Assembly: GCA_947490615.1 (NCBI GenBank)
Contig: CANLHK010000006.1
Span: 62,001-126,000 of the forward strand
Direction: 5' to 3'
Origin: Planctomycetaceae bacterium
GTDB taxonomy: Bacteria; Planctomycetota; Phycisphaerae; Phycisphaerales; SM1A02
DNA length: 64,000 nucleotides
Below the pieces are notes generated by a model. That model was given only the letters and a program-made list of their open reading frames with translations, had not been told where the DNA came from and did not search any database. Below, piece after piece: positions 9,730-19,020 of this stretch. Position 1 is the stretch's first letter, and each line of letters starts with the position of its first letter. Made by a program: the position numbers and the translations under genes.

Positions 9730-11959
9730 GTCGCAGGCTGTTGAGCACGACACTCACGCTCGACAGCGCCATCGCCGCGCTCGCCACAACGGGCGGAAGC
9801 ATCCAACCTGTCCACGGCCAGAGTGCTCCCGCCGCGAGCGGAATGAGAAGAAGGTTGTAGCCAAACGCCCACGCGAGGTTCTGTCGGATGATGGTGAGCG
9901 TGCGGCGCGAGAGCATGAGCGCGTCGGCGATCGCCCGCAGGTCTTCGGTAAAAAGCAGAATGTCTGCGCTCGATTGCGCTACATCGGTGCCGCGCGACAT
10001 CGCTAGACCAGGCCGCGCCGCCGCGAGCGCGGGCGCGTCGTTGATTCCATCGCCGACAAACGCTGTGTTGCCGTACTCGCGCTGCAAGGACGCAAGCAGC
10101 GTGGCTTTGTCTGCGGGAGTGAGCGCACCGTGTGCCGAGGCGCGATCAATCTGAAGTGCGTCCGCGACAGCGCCGACCGCAGCCGCACCATCACCACTGG
10201 CAATTCGAATCTGAACACCTTGCGCGCGCAGCGCTGCGATCGTCGCGCGCGCTTCTGGTCGCAGGCGATCGCTCAGTTCGATCGATCCGAGCCACACGCC
10301 GTCGGCCGCAACAGTCACCGCCGTCATCGGCGCAGAACCCGCGCCGCCCTTCTCGGCAGCCGCGCGCGCTTCAGGCGGCAAGAACGCCAGCGTGCCAGCC
10401 ACCACAACGACACCATCGACGGTGCCGCGCACGCCACAACCTGGAACCGCCTCAAACTCCGCACACGCGCGCGGCGTCACACCGTGGGCGTTGGCAAACG
10501 CCACGATTCCTGCTGCAATCGGATGCTCACTTGGCGCTTCGACCGACGCCACAAGCGAGAGGAACTGGCTCTCGTGAACTCCAGGCGCGAGGAGCAATCG
10601 CGTGACCGACGGTGTACCCATCGTGAGTGTGCCCGTCTTGTCGAACACGACGCAGCGCGCTTGCGCGAGTAACTCAAACGCGGCGGCGCGGCGAAAGAGC
10701 ACACCCAGTTGCGCGCCGCGACCCGACGCCACGAGAACCGCCACGGGAGTCGCCAGCCCTAACGCGCAGGGACACGCGACGACAAGAACACCAAGGAGCG
10801 CCTGCATCGCTTGCGCGTGATGCTCAGGCGCCGTCGAGAGAAACCACCACGCGCTCCACGCAAGAGCCGCGATCAGCAACACGCCCGGCACGAACACCGC
10901 CGCCACGCGATCGGCAAGCCGTGCCACCGATGCTTTCGTCGCTTGCGCCTCATCCACCATCGCGACCACGCGCGCCAGCACGGTGTCCGCGGACGCGCAG
11001 GACGCTTCGATCTCGAGTGCGCCGACGGTGTTCAGCGATCCCGCCACCACGGCGTCACCGACCACGCGCAGTCGCGGCATCGGCTCACCCGTGAGCATCG
11101 ACTCATCGACTTCGCTGGTTCCTGCGCGCACGATCCCGTCGACGCCGATGCGTTCACCAGGTCGCACGCGCACGCGCATGCCGCGCTCGACGAGTTCGGC
11201 CTCGATCTCGCGCTCGATGCCAGCGCCGTCGAGGATTCGCACGGTTCCCGCGGAAAGCGCGGCCAACGCACGCAACGCTTCACCAGCCCGCGCCGTCGCT
11301 CGCGCTTCGAGCATGCGACCAAGCAGGACGAAGACGATGATGATCGCAGCGGCTTCAAAGGTGAGTGCGTGCGCCGCGCGATCTCCAAGGAGCATCGTCC
11401 ACGCGCTCGTACAGAACGCGACGCCCGTTCCGAGCGTCACCAGCGTGTTCATGTCGCTCGAACGCACGCGCAGCCGTGCGAGCGCCGCGCGATGAATCGG
11501 CCAGCCACACCAGAGAAACACGGGCGTCGCCAAGGCGAACTGCGCCCATCCCGTCCAAGCTCCATCCAACGCGGCGATGGTGCCGTGCGACATCGCGAGC
11601 GTGAGCAGCGGCACGGAGAGGAGTGCACCGAAGATGACGCGAAGTCGAAGCGCTCGTTCATTGCCGCGTTCCGCGGCGGCGCGGGCTGCAGGGTCGCGCG
11701 TGCGATCGAGGTGAAAGCCTGCACGCTCAAGACTGCGCGCCACGCCATTCAGATCCGCTGCAGAAGCGTCCAACTCCAAACGCAACTTCGCAGTCGCAAA
11801 CGACACGCTTGCGCTTCGCACTCCCTGCACACTTTGTGCAGCGCGCTCAACCTTGGCGGCGCACGCTGCGCAGTGCATCCCCTGAATCGAAACCACGCGC
11901 GTCACCGTGGTGCGCGCGGACGGCTCCTGCAATCGGTTCGGCGCAGACGGGTTCGACAT
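9665..11959 (-). CDS. copA: Heavy-metal (probably copper) translocating P-type ATPase
   Basis: The 764-residue P1B-type ATPase has, in order: a metal-binding HMA domain (about 20-85) with [12 protein letters not shown]; membrane helices; the actuator motif TGEP; the transmembrane metal site CPC (in [13 protein letters not shown]); the phosphorylation site DKTGTLT; the nucleotide-binding SEHP motif; and the hinge [14 protein letters not shown] with a CxxC-type HMA domain points to Cu(I) export to the periplasm. Such pumps supply copper enzymes or protect against excess metal. The first HMA cysteine motif is HCAAC, a normal variant. No copper regulator or chaperone gene is adjacent. The last 65 bases overlap the end of the convergent synthetase gene. 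Confidence 0.92.
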   Translation of the reverse strand: MSNPSAPNRLQEPSARTTVTRVVSIQGMHCAACAAKVERAAQSVQGVRSASVSFATAKLRLELDASAADLNGVARSLERAGFHLDRTRDPAARAAAERGNERALRLRVIFGALLSVPLLTLAMSHGTIAALDGAWTGWAQFALATPVFLWCGWPIHRAALARLRVRSSDMNTLVTLGTGVAFCTSAWTMLLGDRAAHALTFEAAAIIIVFVLLGRMLEARATARAGEALRALAALSAGTVRILDGAGIEREIEAELVERGMRVRVRPGERIGVDGIVRAGTSEVDESMLTGEPMPRLRVVGDAVVAGSLNTVGALEIEASCASADTVLARVVAMVDEAQATKASVARLADRVAAVFVPGVLLIAALAWSAWWFLSTAPEHHAQAMQALLGVLVVACPCALGLATPVAVLVASGRGAQLGVLFRRAAAFELLAQARCVVFDKTGTLTMGTPSVTRLLLAPGVHESQFLSLVASVEAPSEHPIAAGIVAFANAHGVTPRACAEFEAVPGCGVRGTVDGVVVVAGTLAFLPPEARAAAEKGGAGSAPMTAVTVAADGVWLGSIELSDRLRPEARATIAALRAQGVQIRIASGDGAAAVGAVADALQIDRASAHGALTPADKATLLASLQREYGNTAFVGDGINDAPALAAARPGLAMSRGTDVAQSSADILLFTEDLRAIADALMLSRRTLTIIRQNLAWAFGYNLLLIPLAAGALWPWTGWMLPPVVASAAMALSSVSVVLNSLRLRRFASARLENATSAAAPRAS

Positions 11960-12162
11960 GCATCTCCAATCGCTGCTTCACGACCGAACACGACGAGGGT
12001 TTCGACCTCCGTCTCACCGTGCCTGCCATGCCAGCATTGGTCCATGAAAGGCGTTGTGAGGACAGCGCGAAAGCCTCGGCAGTCTCGCACAATCGCTCAG
12101 GAACTCGCAGGGCGCCTCTTCGCCCGCAACCCGTCCGAGAAGCCCCGCCTCCGATCGGCCGC

Positions 12163-12190
12163 TTGCAACTTCCCGCCTGTTTTGTAGACT
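12163..12190 (+). promoter_or_regulatory. Candidate rpmE promoter
   Basis: TTGCAA at 12163-12168 and TAGACT at 12185-12190 are separated by 16 bases, a plausible -35/-10 pair with a start near 12197 and a leader of about 60 bases. The same TAGACT hexamer precedes prfA, dnaE, ptsI and tRNA-Ser in this window. The rest of the 297-base gap between copA and rpmE holds no gene I can support. Confidence 0.5.
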
Positions 12191-12256
12191 TCCCAACCCC
12201 GTGCACCCTGTCGCCGCTTTTGGCACACAGTTCAGCGACGGCTCAAGGATCGATCC

Positions 12257-12481
12257 ATGAAGAGCGAAATCCACCCGAAGTACTACCCCGAGTGCCAGAT
12301 CATCTTCCGCGGCGAGGTCGTCATGACCGTCGGCGCGACGGTTCCTCAGATGAATGTCGAAATCTGGTCGGGCTCGCACCCGTTCTTCACGGGTCAGAAG
12401 ACCTTCGTCGACACGCTCGGCCGCGTTGAGCGCTTCCAGAAGAAGTTCGCCGGCAAGTACTTCGACAACAAGAAGAAGTAG
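12257..12481 (+). CDS. rpmE: 50S ribosomal protein L31
   Basis: The 74-residue protein begins MKSEIHPKYYPECQIIFRGE and contains VEIWSGSHPFFTGQ and the basic end RVERFQKKFAGKYF, all hallmarks of bacterial L31, which sits at the bridge between ribosomal subunits. The full CxxC zinc motif of zinc-binding L31 is absent; only one cysteine (in YPECQ) is present, so this is the zinc-independent type. AAGGATCG precedes the ATG. A strong terminator follows, and the release factor 1 gene lies next, matching the common rpmE-prfA order. Confidence 0.95.
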   Translation: MKSEIHPKYYPECQIIFRGEVVMTVGATVPQMNVEIWSGSHPFFTGQKTFVDTLGRVERFQKKFAGKYFDNKKK

Positions 12482-12532
12482 CCAGCGCCGCGCCCGCGGC
12501 CTCTATGGATTCATCCAACCACGGATTCATCC

Positions 12533-12571
12533 AGCCGCCCCTCAGTCTCCTGCGGGGCGGCTGTTCTTTTT
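12533..12571 (+). terminator. Intrinsic terminator after rpmE
   Basis: A 9-bp GC-rich stem (AGCCGCCCC with GGGGCGGCT) encloses a 12-base loop that can pair further, and is followed by GTTCTTTTT. The T-tract touches the TAGACT hexamer of the next promoter. Confidence 0.85.
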
Positions 12572-12576
12572 AGACT
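12571..12576 (+). promoter_or_regulatory. -10-like hexamer for prfA
   Basis: TAGACT followed by GCG, the same extended hexamer as at ptsI and dnaE. It predicts a start near 12583 and a leader of about 16 bases that still contains GGAG. No -35 element is evident, because that position falls inside the rpmE terminator. Confidence 0.45.
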
Positions 12577-12598
12577 GCGTGTGTGACTGGAGCACCCT

Positions 12599-13714
12599 CT
12601 GGCCAGTGACCCGACCAACGCCGATGCACTCCTGGAAGAACTCCTTCCAGAAAACCTGCGTCGCATTCTCGCGCATCAAGCCGCCGAGGATGCGGGCATC
12701 GTCGCACAGTTGGAAGACACCGCGATCGCAGCGGACCACCGCCAATCGATGACGCTTTCGCGCCGACGCGCGCTGCTCCTGCGAACGCTTGGGCCGATGA
12801 CACAGCTGCGTCAGTGCGCGCGGGAACTCGCTGGACTCGCCGATCTCTTGAAGTCGGGCGACCTCGAAATGATGACGATGGCCCGCGCCGAGCGACCGTT
12901 GCTCGAATCGACCGCGCGTCGACTCGCGCAACAGATCATCACCGCGCTCGTGACGGGTGAAGAAGCGCGCATCGCGAGTTTTGTGCTCGAAGTGCGCATG
13001 GGTGTCGGCGGCGACGAAGCAGCACTTTGGGCGGGCGAGGTCTTTGAGATGTATCGCGCCTACGCGCAATCACGCGGTTGGCGCTTTGACATCGTCGAAA
13101 CGAAGCCTGGCGAAGCGGGCGGACTCACACACGCCATCGCGACTGTTGAAGGTGACGGCGCTTTCGCAGCGCTGCAGTTTGAAGGCGGCACCCATCAGGT
13201 CAAGCGCGTGCCCGCAACGGAAGCGCAGGGTCGCATCCACACTTCCACAGCGACTGTCGCGATCATGCCTGAACCCGAAGAGGTGGACACGGCCGTCGAT
13301 CCTGCGGAAGTCAAGGAGATGGTCACGACTGCACAGGGTCCAGGTGGTCAGAATGTGAACAAGGTCGCCACCGCGGTCCACCTCATCCACCTTCCCACGG
13401 GTCTCGAAGTGCGCATGCAAGAGACGCGTTCGCAAGGTCAGAACCGCGAGAAAGCTTGGCGGCTGTTGCGCGCGCGGGTCTATGAGCAGCGCAAGCGCGA
13501 GGCCGATCTCAAGCGCAGCGCCGAACGGCGATCGATGATTGGTTCAGGCGACCGCGCGGAGAAGATCCGCACCTACCGCTTCAAGGAAGCGATCTGCGTC
13601 GACCATCGCGTCGAGCAGTCGTTCCCGCTTCAGAAGTTGCTCGCGGGCGATCTTGATGCACTGATCAGTGCGCTGGCCGAGAAAGATGTCGCCGAGCGAC
13701 TCGCAGGAATGTGA
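12599..13714 (+). CDS. prfA: Peptide chain release factor 1, probable CTG start
   Basis: This release factor of about 371 residues carries the RF1 tripeptide PAT (about 205-207 in KRVPATEAQGRIHTS), which reads UAA and UAG, and the catalytic GGQ (Q about 251). The protein acts in the ribosomal A site to release the peptide. There is no in-frame ATG or GTG after the TGA at 12584. The codons from 12599 read as a natural N-terminus (ASDPTNADALLEELLPENLR), and GGAG lies exactly 6 bases before the CTG at 12599, so I place the start there. A TTG at 12710 would also be usable but would remove about 20 residues that E. coli RF1 has. The gene follows rpmE and has its own promoter-like hexamer. Confidence 0.85.
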   Translation: MASDPTNADALLEELLPENLRRILAHQAAEDAGIVAQLEDTAIAADHRQSMTLSRRRALLLRTLGPMTQLRQCARELAGLADLLKSGDLEMMTMARAERPLLESTARRLAQQIITALVTGEEARIASFVLEVRMGVGGDEAALWAGEVFEMYRAYAQSRGWRFDIVETKPGEAGGLTHAIATVEGDGAFAALQFEGGTHQVKRVPATEAQGRIHTSTATVAIMPEPEEVDTAVDPAEVKEMVTTAQGPGGQNVNKVATAVHLIHLPTGLEVRMQETRSQGQNREKAWRLLRARVYEQRKREADLKRSAERRSMIGSGDRAEKIRTYRFKEAICVDHRVEQSFPLQKLLAGDLDALISALAEKDVAERLAGM

Positions 13715-13738
13715 CGCGAAACCCGCGCCGCGGCGCGT

Positions 13739-13778
13739 ACGCCTCAGTGACGCCTCAGTTACGCCTCAGTTACGCCTC
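13739..13778. repeat. 11-bp tandem repeat between prfA and dnaE
   Basis: The unit ACGCCTCAGTT is present in about 3.7 copies (the first ends in G, the last is partial). It covers most of the short space between the convergent prfA and dnaE genes and includes the dnaE stop codon at 13770-13772. Confidence 0.8.
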
Positions 13779-16700
13779 TATCGTCTCTTCACTCGAACGC
13801 CGCGCGCCCCACTGCTTGGGCTTGCGGCGCTCAGGCCGCCAACCACCTCGCACCTTCACGCTCGATGCTCCGACGATGCTGCGCAGCGCGTCAAGCAGCA
13901 TCCGATCAGGCACGACACGCCAGCGATGCGATTGCAGCGTGGTGCGTCGAAGATCACCATCAAGGTGCACGACCACATCGACTGACTTGCCTTGCGCCGT
14001 CGCGGCCGAGTTGGACGCTTGCTTGAGAAGTCCCGCCAACATCTCGATGGTGCCGACCGCAGACGACGCAGCTTCGCCGCTGCATTCGACGGCGACTTCG
14101 AGCATGGTGCCGAGATGCTTCTCCGCGTCTTGAAGCGGAATGACGCGTTCGACGAGAATGTTCGGCTCGCCGCGAGCGCGATCGACCGACCCGATCACCA
14201 CGATCGGCCGGTCGTTCACGATGAGGTCGCCGTACTTGGCGAAGGTCTCCGTGAAGAGCACAGCGTCCATCGTGGCCTGCTTGTCGGCAAGGCCGAGGAT
14301 CATCATCTTGGAGCCTGGATTCTTGCCCTTCTGCGTGACCACGACGCGGGTGCGCGCGACAAGACCTGCGACGACACACGGCGTGTCTTGCGGCGCGTCG
14401 GCCAGAGCTTTGACATCGCTGGTGCAGAACGCTGCGATCTGTTCGCGTGAGCCATCGAGCGGATGACCCGAGACATGGAAGCCAAGCGCCTCCTTCTCAA
14501 AGCGCAGCGCTTCCATCCGATCCCACGGCGCGACCTTTCGGAGAGTCGCGGCAGCAGAGGCGCCTGCTGATGCAGCGGCCTTCGGTGCTGCGGCCTCAAA
14601 CATGCCGAAGAAGTTCTCCTGCCCACCCGCACGATCGCGCGCCAGCGACTGCCCTGCGTTGATCGCACTCTCGATACTTGCCACGACCGACGCGCGTTGC
14701 TCTGCGCCATGGAGCGAATCAAAGCAGCCCGCCTTCACGAGTCCTTCGATTCCCGCGCGGTTCACCAGCTTGGCGTCGACGCGCTCGCAGAAGTCGAACA
14801 TGCTCTTGAACGGCCCACCCTTGCGGCGTTCTTCGATCACGGCGCGCATGGCGCCCGCGCCGATGCCTTTGATCGCCTTGAGCCCGAAGCGAATGTGTCC
14901 GCCCCAAGCGCTGGGAGTTTCGCTAGGTGAGTAGACGACCGCGAAGTCTTCTTCGGACTCGTTCACATCGGGAGGACGCACCTCGACACCGATGTGCGGC
15001 TTCTTCTTCGGCTCATGATCGGGATAGATCAGCCGACGGCAATCGTCGAGGTAGACGCTCCACTCCTCGATCTTGCGCGCCTGACTTTCGAAGCTCAAGA
15101 CTGCGGACATGTAGTGCGCGGGGAAGTAGGTCTTGAGGTACGCGGTTTGGTAGGCAATGAGCGCGTAGCCCGTCGAGTGGGACTTGTTGAAGCCGTATCC
15201 CGCGAACTTCAGGATGAGCTCAAAGAGTTCGTCGGCCTTTGGCTTAGCGAGCCCCTTCTCGGCAGCACCCTTCACAAACGCTTCGCGCACGCTGTTGATC
15301 TCGTCGACCTTCTTCTTGGAGATCGCCTTGATGAGCGAGTACGCCGCGCGCAGCGGCACGCCGCCAAGGTGATGCACCACCTGCATCACTTGCTCCTGAT
15401 AGACCATGACGCCGTAGGTTTCCGCGGTGAAGCGTTCGACGACTTCATGCACCTTGGGCACGACTTGCGCGCCATGCTTGCGGGCGTTGTAGTCGGGGAT
15501 GAGATCCATCGGGCCCGGGCGGAAGAGCGCGTTGGCAGCGATGAGGTCTTCGAGGCGATCGGGACGCATCCCGAGCAGCAACTTCTTCATACCGCCCGAT
15601 TCAAACTGGAACACGCCGTTGGTGTCGGCGCGGCAGAAGAGCCCGAGGACCTTCGGATCATCGAGAGGAATGCGATCGAGGTCGAGCGGATCCGTGCGCT
15701 GGTCGCTGTCGGCGCCATCGAGTCCGACGGCGCGGCGAATCTCCTGCGCAGGAAGCGTGTCGCGGATCATCTTCTTGGCGAGCTCAATCGTCGAGAGCGT
15801 GCGCAGCCCAAGGAAGTCCATCTTGAGAAGGCCGACCTTCTCGCAGGTTGGACCATCCCATTGTGTGACCGCTTCGTCACCACCGCCAACGGCGCGGCAG
15901 AGCGGAACGATGTCATCAAGCGGACGCGTTGCCACAATCACGCCAGCCGCGTGCACGCCTTGACTGCGCGCGTGATCTTCGAGTCCCTTGGCGTGATCGA
16001 TGACGCGCTTGATGCGCGCATCGGTGGTGATCAGTTTCGCCAGCGCGGGTTCTTTCGCCACCGCTTCATCGAGCGTGATCTTGAGTTCCGCAGGAATGAG
16101 GTTGGCAAGTTGCTGCCCGTCAGCAGGCGTGAGACCCATCACGCGCGCGACATCCTTCACGGCGGCCTTGGCCTTGAGGCGACCAAAGGTGATGATCTGC
16201 GCGACATGCCCGTACTTCTTGCGGACATAATCGATGACCGCGGCGCGACCGTCCTGGCAGATGTCGATGTCGATGTCGGGGTATTCCGAGCGATCGGGAT
16301 CGGCAAAGCGCTCGAAGAGCAGGCCGTACTTCTCAGGACAAGCGTTGGACAAGCCCAGCACATACCCGGCCATCGTCCCCACGCCTGAACCACGCGCTGT
16401 TGCAGGAATGCCGCGCTGCCGCGCCCAGTTCACGAAGTCCCACACGATGAGGAAGTACGCGCTGATCGACTTCGCGGCCAGGATCTGCAATTCTCGATCA
16501 AGGCGCGCGCGGATCGGGGCGGTGACTCCATCGTGTCCGTAGCGCCAGATCAGGCCCGCTTCGCAGAGGTCTCGCAGTGCGGTGTCGCAGTTGGTCTTGA
16601 GATCCTCGTTCGAGTCACTGTCCTTGGTCGCATCAAACGGAAGCGTCTCAAACAAGCGGCAGTAGCTCTTGAACCACTCGGTGAGATCGCCATCGCGCGT

Positions 16701-17696
16701 TGGGTCGTAAGTCGCAGCGACGCCAGGATGACGCACCTTGACGACGGGCGCGTGATTCTCTTTCGTGGGTAACACGACTTGGCAACGCGCCGCGATGCGT
16801 CCAGCGTTCTTGACTGCTTCGGGCTCCTCAGGAAAGAGCGCGATCATCTGCGCAGGCGACTTGACATAGACATCCTCGGGGTACTTCAACCGCGTCGGAT
16901 CGTCCTTGTTCTTCTGCATGGAGATGCAGCAAAGCGTGTCGTGCACATCGTGGTCTTCGGCGCGGAGGAAGTGCGCGTCGTTGTCGACGACCAACGGGAT
17001 GCTGAGTTCCGCAGCAAGCTTGCGAAGGAAGGGATTGATCTCTTCCTGCTCAGGGACATGCCGCTGCAGCTCGATGTAGAAGCGCGGTTCGCCCTTCTCG
17101 TTGGGCTTGAAGTTCGCCGCGTGCCATTTCGCCTCGGCGACGGCGCGCTCCCAGAACACGGGATCCTTGCCAGAACGCAAATAGTCTTCAAGGTGCGACG
17201 CGAGCGACGACCCGAGGTGCCCATTGATGGCGATGATGCCGTCGGCCCATTGCGCGAGGGTCGACTTGTCCATGCGCGGCTTGTAGTAGAAGCCCTGCAA
17301 AAACGCGTCGGACGAAAGCTTGAGCAAGTTGTGGTAGCCCGCGAGATTCTCCGCAAGCAACACGAGATGCCAGCCGCCGTCCTTCTCACCGGTGTGAGTC
17401 TTGTCGCGTCGATCACCGATCTTCCCCGCGCGATCGACCGCGACATACGCCTCGATGCCGAGGATCGGCTTGACGCCGAATTCCTTGGCCTTCAAATAGA
17501 ACTCCATCGCCCCGAACATGTTGCCGTGGTCGGTGATCGCGACGGCATCCATACCGAGCTCTTTGACGCGCTTGAGCAGCTTCTCAATGCGATTGCCACC
17601 ATCGAGCAGCGAGTACTCGCTGTGCAAGTGGAGGTGCGCGAACACGGGTTCGGTGGACGACCCGCCGCTCGTTGTGGGCGCTGTTCCTTCAGCCAT
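13770..17696 (-). CDS. dnaE: DNA polymerase III alpha subunit
   Basis: This 1308-residue replicative polymerase has the DnaE domain order: PHP domain (HLHLHSEYSLLDGG near 20-35, AITDHGNMFGAMEFY), C-family polymerase core with the catalytic aspartates in PDIDIDI (about 470-476), thumb/fingers (GSGVGTMAGYVLGLSN, GKSHSTGYALIAYQTAYLKTY-type segment), helix-hairpin-helix, and a C-terminal OB fold. The metal-binding histidines and aspartates of the PHP domain look intact, so proofreading or pyrophosphatase activity there is possible. The ATG at 17696 has GAGGACGAG just upstream and a TAGACT hexamer at 17721-17726. The gene converges on prfA; nothing suggests an operon. Confidence 0.96.
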   Translation of the reverse strand: MAEGTAPTTSGGSSTEPVFAHLHLHSEYSLLDGGNRIEKLLKRVKELGMDAVAITDHGNMFGAMEFYLKAKEFGVKPILGIEAYVAVDRAGKIGDRRDKTHTGEKDGGWHLVLLAENLAGYHNLLKLSSDAFLQGFYYKPRMDKSTLAQWADGIIAINGHLGSSLASHLEDYLRSGKDPVFWERAVAEAKWHAANFKPNEKGEPRFYIELQRHVPEQEEINPFLRKLAAELSIPLVVDNDAHFLRAEDHDVHDTLCCISMQKNKDDPTRLKYPEDVYVKSPAQMIALFPEEPEAVKNAGRIAARCQVVLPTKENHAPVVKVRHPGVAATYDPTRDGDLTEWFKSYCRLFETLPFDATKDSDSNEDLKTNCDTALRDLCEAGLIWRYGHDGVTAPIRARLDRELQILAAKSISAYFLIVWDFVNWARQRGIPATARGSGVGTMAGYVLGLSNACPEKYGLLFERFADPDRSEYPDIDIDICQDGRAAVIDYVRKKYGHVAQIITFGRLKAKAAVKDVARVMGLTPADGQQLANLIPAELKITLDEAVAKEPALAKLITTDARIKRVIDHAKGLEDHARSQGVHAAGVIVATRPLDDIVPLCRAVGGGDEAVTQWDGPTCEKVGLLKMDFLGLRTLSTIELAKKMIRDTLPAQEIRRAVGLDGADSDQRTDPLDLDRIPLDDPKVLGLFCRADTNGVFQFESGGMKKLLLGMRPDRLEDLIAANALFRPGPMDLIPDYNARKHGAQVVPKVHEVVERFTAETYGVMVYQEQVMQVVHHLGGVPLRAAYSLIKAISKKKVDEINSVREAFVKGAAEKGLAKPKADELFELILKFAGYGFNKSHSTGYALIAYQTAYLKTYFPAHYMSAVLSFESQARKIEEWSVYLDDCRRLIYPDHEPKKKPHIGVEVRPPDVNESEEDFAVVYSPSETPSAWGGHIRFGLKAIKGIGAGAMRAVIEERRKGGPFKSMFDFCERVDAKLVNRAGIEGLVKAGCFDSLHGAEQRASVVASIESAINAGQSLARDRAGGQENFFGMFEAAAPKAAASAGASAAATLRKVAPWDRMEALRFEKEALGFHVSGHPLDGSREQIAAFCTSDVKALADAPQDTPCVVAGLVARTRVVVTQKGKNPGSKMMILGLADKQATMDAVLFTETFAKYGDLIVNDRPIVVIGSVDRARGEPNILVERVIPLQDAEKHLGTMLEVAVECSGEAASSAVGTIEMLAGLLKQASNSAATAQGKSVDVVVHLDGDLRRTTLQSHRWRVVPDRMLLDALRSIVGASSVKVRGGWRPERRKPKQWGARRSSEETIEA

Positions 17697-17720
17697 CTTT
17701 CTCGTCCTCGTGGGTGGCGC

Positions 17721-17726
17721 AGTCTA
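17721..17726 (-). promoter_or_regulatory. -10-like hexamer for dnaE
   Basis: On the minus strand this reads TAGACT followed by GCG, predicting transcription from about 17714 and an 18-base leader that contains the dnaE ribosome binding site. No -35 box is obvious. Confidence 0.4.
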
Positions 17727-17926
17727 CTTGAACGGCGATCCCCGAAATCGCGTTTCCACCCGCGCAGAACGCGAGGGAACGGGCGAATCCGCAGTTGGGA
17801 CACTTGATGCTGAGGATCACCGCAGAGAGCATCTGCGTCGTTCCGAAACTCTCGATTGCGCGCGCGGGCAACTGCTGTATCGTCGCATGGTCAAGCAGTT
17901 CGCCTGACTGCCTCGGAGGATGGGCC

Positions 17927-18631
17927 ATGAGAATTGGAACTGGGAAGAACAGACTGCCGCACCGTGGGTGCCCTTGGATCCCCACCTGGATCCCCACCTG
18001 GATCCCCACCTGGATCCCCACCTTGATTCCCGCGCCCCTGATCGCAGGTGCAATCCTCGCCGCTGCCCTGCCGACGGCAGCTTTTGCGACGGTCGTGAAC
18101 TACATGGGAGAGGCCGAGTCCGAGTGGCACAGCGCTGCAGGCGCGATCACCACGCTCGGTGTTCCAGACATCCCGCTCGGCTACCCCGTACCTTGGGCAC
18201 TCTCGCACGGCCTCAATCTTTCGGGTGCGGGCCTTACGGGTGGATCCATTGAACCATTCTTGGCAAAGCCTTGGGGTGTTCCACTAGGAACAGTCGTCTT
18301 CTGGGGTGATCTTGGCGGTGAAACGAATTGGGCCTTCACCCAACCGATTGCGACGGCCTTCGCGTTCCGCTGGCTCTTCTTCGCTCCCGTGGAGGCCACG
18401 GTGTGGTACGGCAATACCTTTCTTGGATCTGTCAACTGGCCCGCGCCTGCGCCAAACGAGTACACCCCGAACTTCTACGGCCTCACTTCCACGGAGCCCT
18501 TCAACAGAGTCATCATGTTCGGGTATGAAGGTCCCACCTTCGGTCACTCGATCATGTTCTCGCAGATCCCGTCGCCTGGTGCTCTCGCTTTGCTCGTGTT
18601 CGCACCGATTGCGTCGCGGCGTCGGCGGTGA
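17927..18631 (+). CDS. Exported protein with PEP-CTERM-like C-terminal anchor
   Basis: The 234-residue protein starts at an ATG with GGAGG 7 bases upstream. Its N-terminus is a long signal sequence in which WIPT occurs four times before the hydrophobic core (APLIAGAILAAALPTAAFA). The mature part has repeated aromatic and glycine residues and no catalytic motif I recognise. It ends IPSPGALALLVFAPIASRRRR, a short proline motif, membrane helix and basic cluster like the PEP-CTERM signals common in Phycisphaerae, which direct sorting to the cell surface with exosortase-type processing. Its function is unknown. It converges on the small membrane protein gene at 18646. Confidence 0.75.
   Translation: MRIGTGKNRLPHRGCPWIPTWIPTWIPTWIPTLIPAPLIAGAILAAALPTAAFATVVNYMGEAESEWHSAAGAITTLGVPDIPLGYPVPWALSHGLNLSGAGLTGGSIEPFLAKPWGVPLGTVVFWGDLGGETNWAFTQPIATAFAFRWLFFAPVEATVWYGNTFLGSVNWPAPAPNEYTPNFYGLTSTEPFNRVIMFGYEGPTFGHSIMFSQIPSPGALALLVFAPIASRRRR
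17975..18022 (+). repeat. 12-bp tandem repeat coding WIPT
   Basis: Four perfect copies of TGGATCCCCACC plus a degenerate fifth lie inside the signal-peptide coding region of the exported protein gene. The repeat keeps the frame and encodes Trp-Ile-Pro-Thr each time. Confidence 0.95.
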
Positions 18632-18645
18632 TGCAAACGAGAAAC

Positions 18646-19020
18646 TCACCCTCCGCCATCGCGCGGCGGAATCACCCGAACATTCTCGCGACCGTCGTTC
18701 GCGTTGACGGTGCGCGTCGAGCGGCCGCCGCGCAGCACTCGGCGCACCAGCCACATCGCCAACGCGAACGCGACGAAGATCGCCGCGCATCCGAGGAACA
18801 CGGCGAGGAACACCGCGAGGAGCACCACTCCGAGCGCGAGAAGCAGAATCGCCACGGGCAGCGCAAGAAGGAAAGTCAGCGCGCCGACCACGGCGCGCTC
18901 GAACGGCCCCGCGCCCTGACGCACGCGCCATGGAGGCTTCAGGGAAACCCGTTGCGCTGCGGCGCGGCCGATGGAAAACACCCGCGCTCCACCTGGAAAT
19001 CCTGAGGGCGCGCCGCTCAT
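18646..19020 (-). CDS. Small membrane protein, last gene of a three-gene operon
   Basis: This 124-residue protein has a glycine-rich N-terminus (MSGAPSGFPGGARVF) and a long hydrophobic region (about 50-100) that can form two helices, with a basic stop-transfer (WLVRRVLRGG). Its start overlaps the stop of the aminotransferase gene as ATGA, so it is translationally coupled. No known domain is visible and its role is unknown. Confidence 0.65.
   Translation of the reverse strand: MSGAPSGFPGGARVFSIGRAAAQRVSLKPPWRVRQGAGPFERAVVGALTFLLALPVAILLLALGVVLLAVFLAVFLGCAAIFVAFALAMWLVRRVLRGGRSTRTVNANDGRENVRVIPPRDGGG

Noticed and set aside
12583-12610. prfA start at GTG 12583 with a prfB-like +1 shift at CAG TGA C
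   Set aside because: It would join the frames exactly, but a CTG start with a correctly spaced GGAG explains the data without frameshifting.
17975-18022. Short CRISPR-like array
   Set aside because: The 12-bp units are directly adjacent without spacers and are coding.
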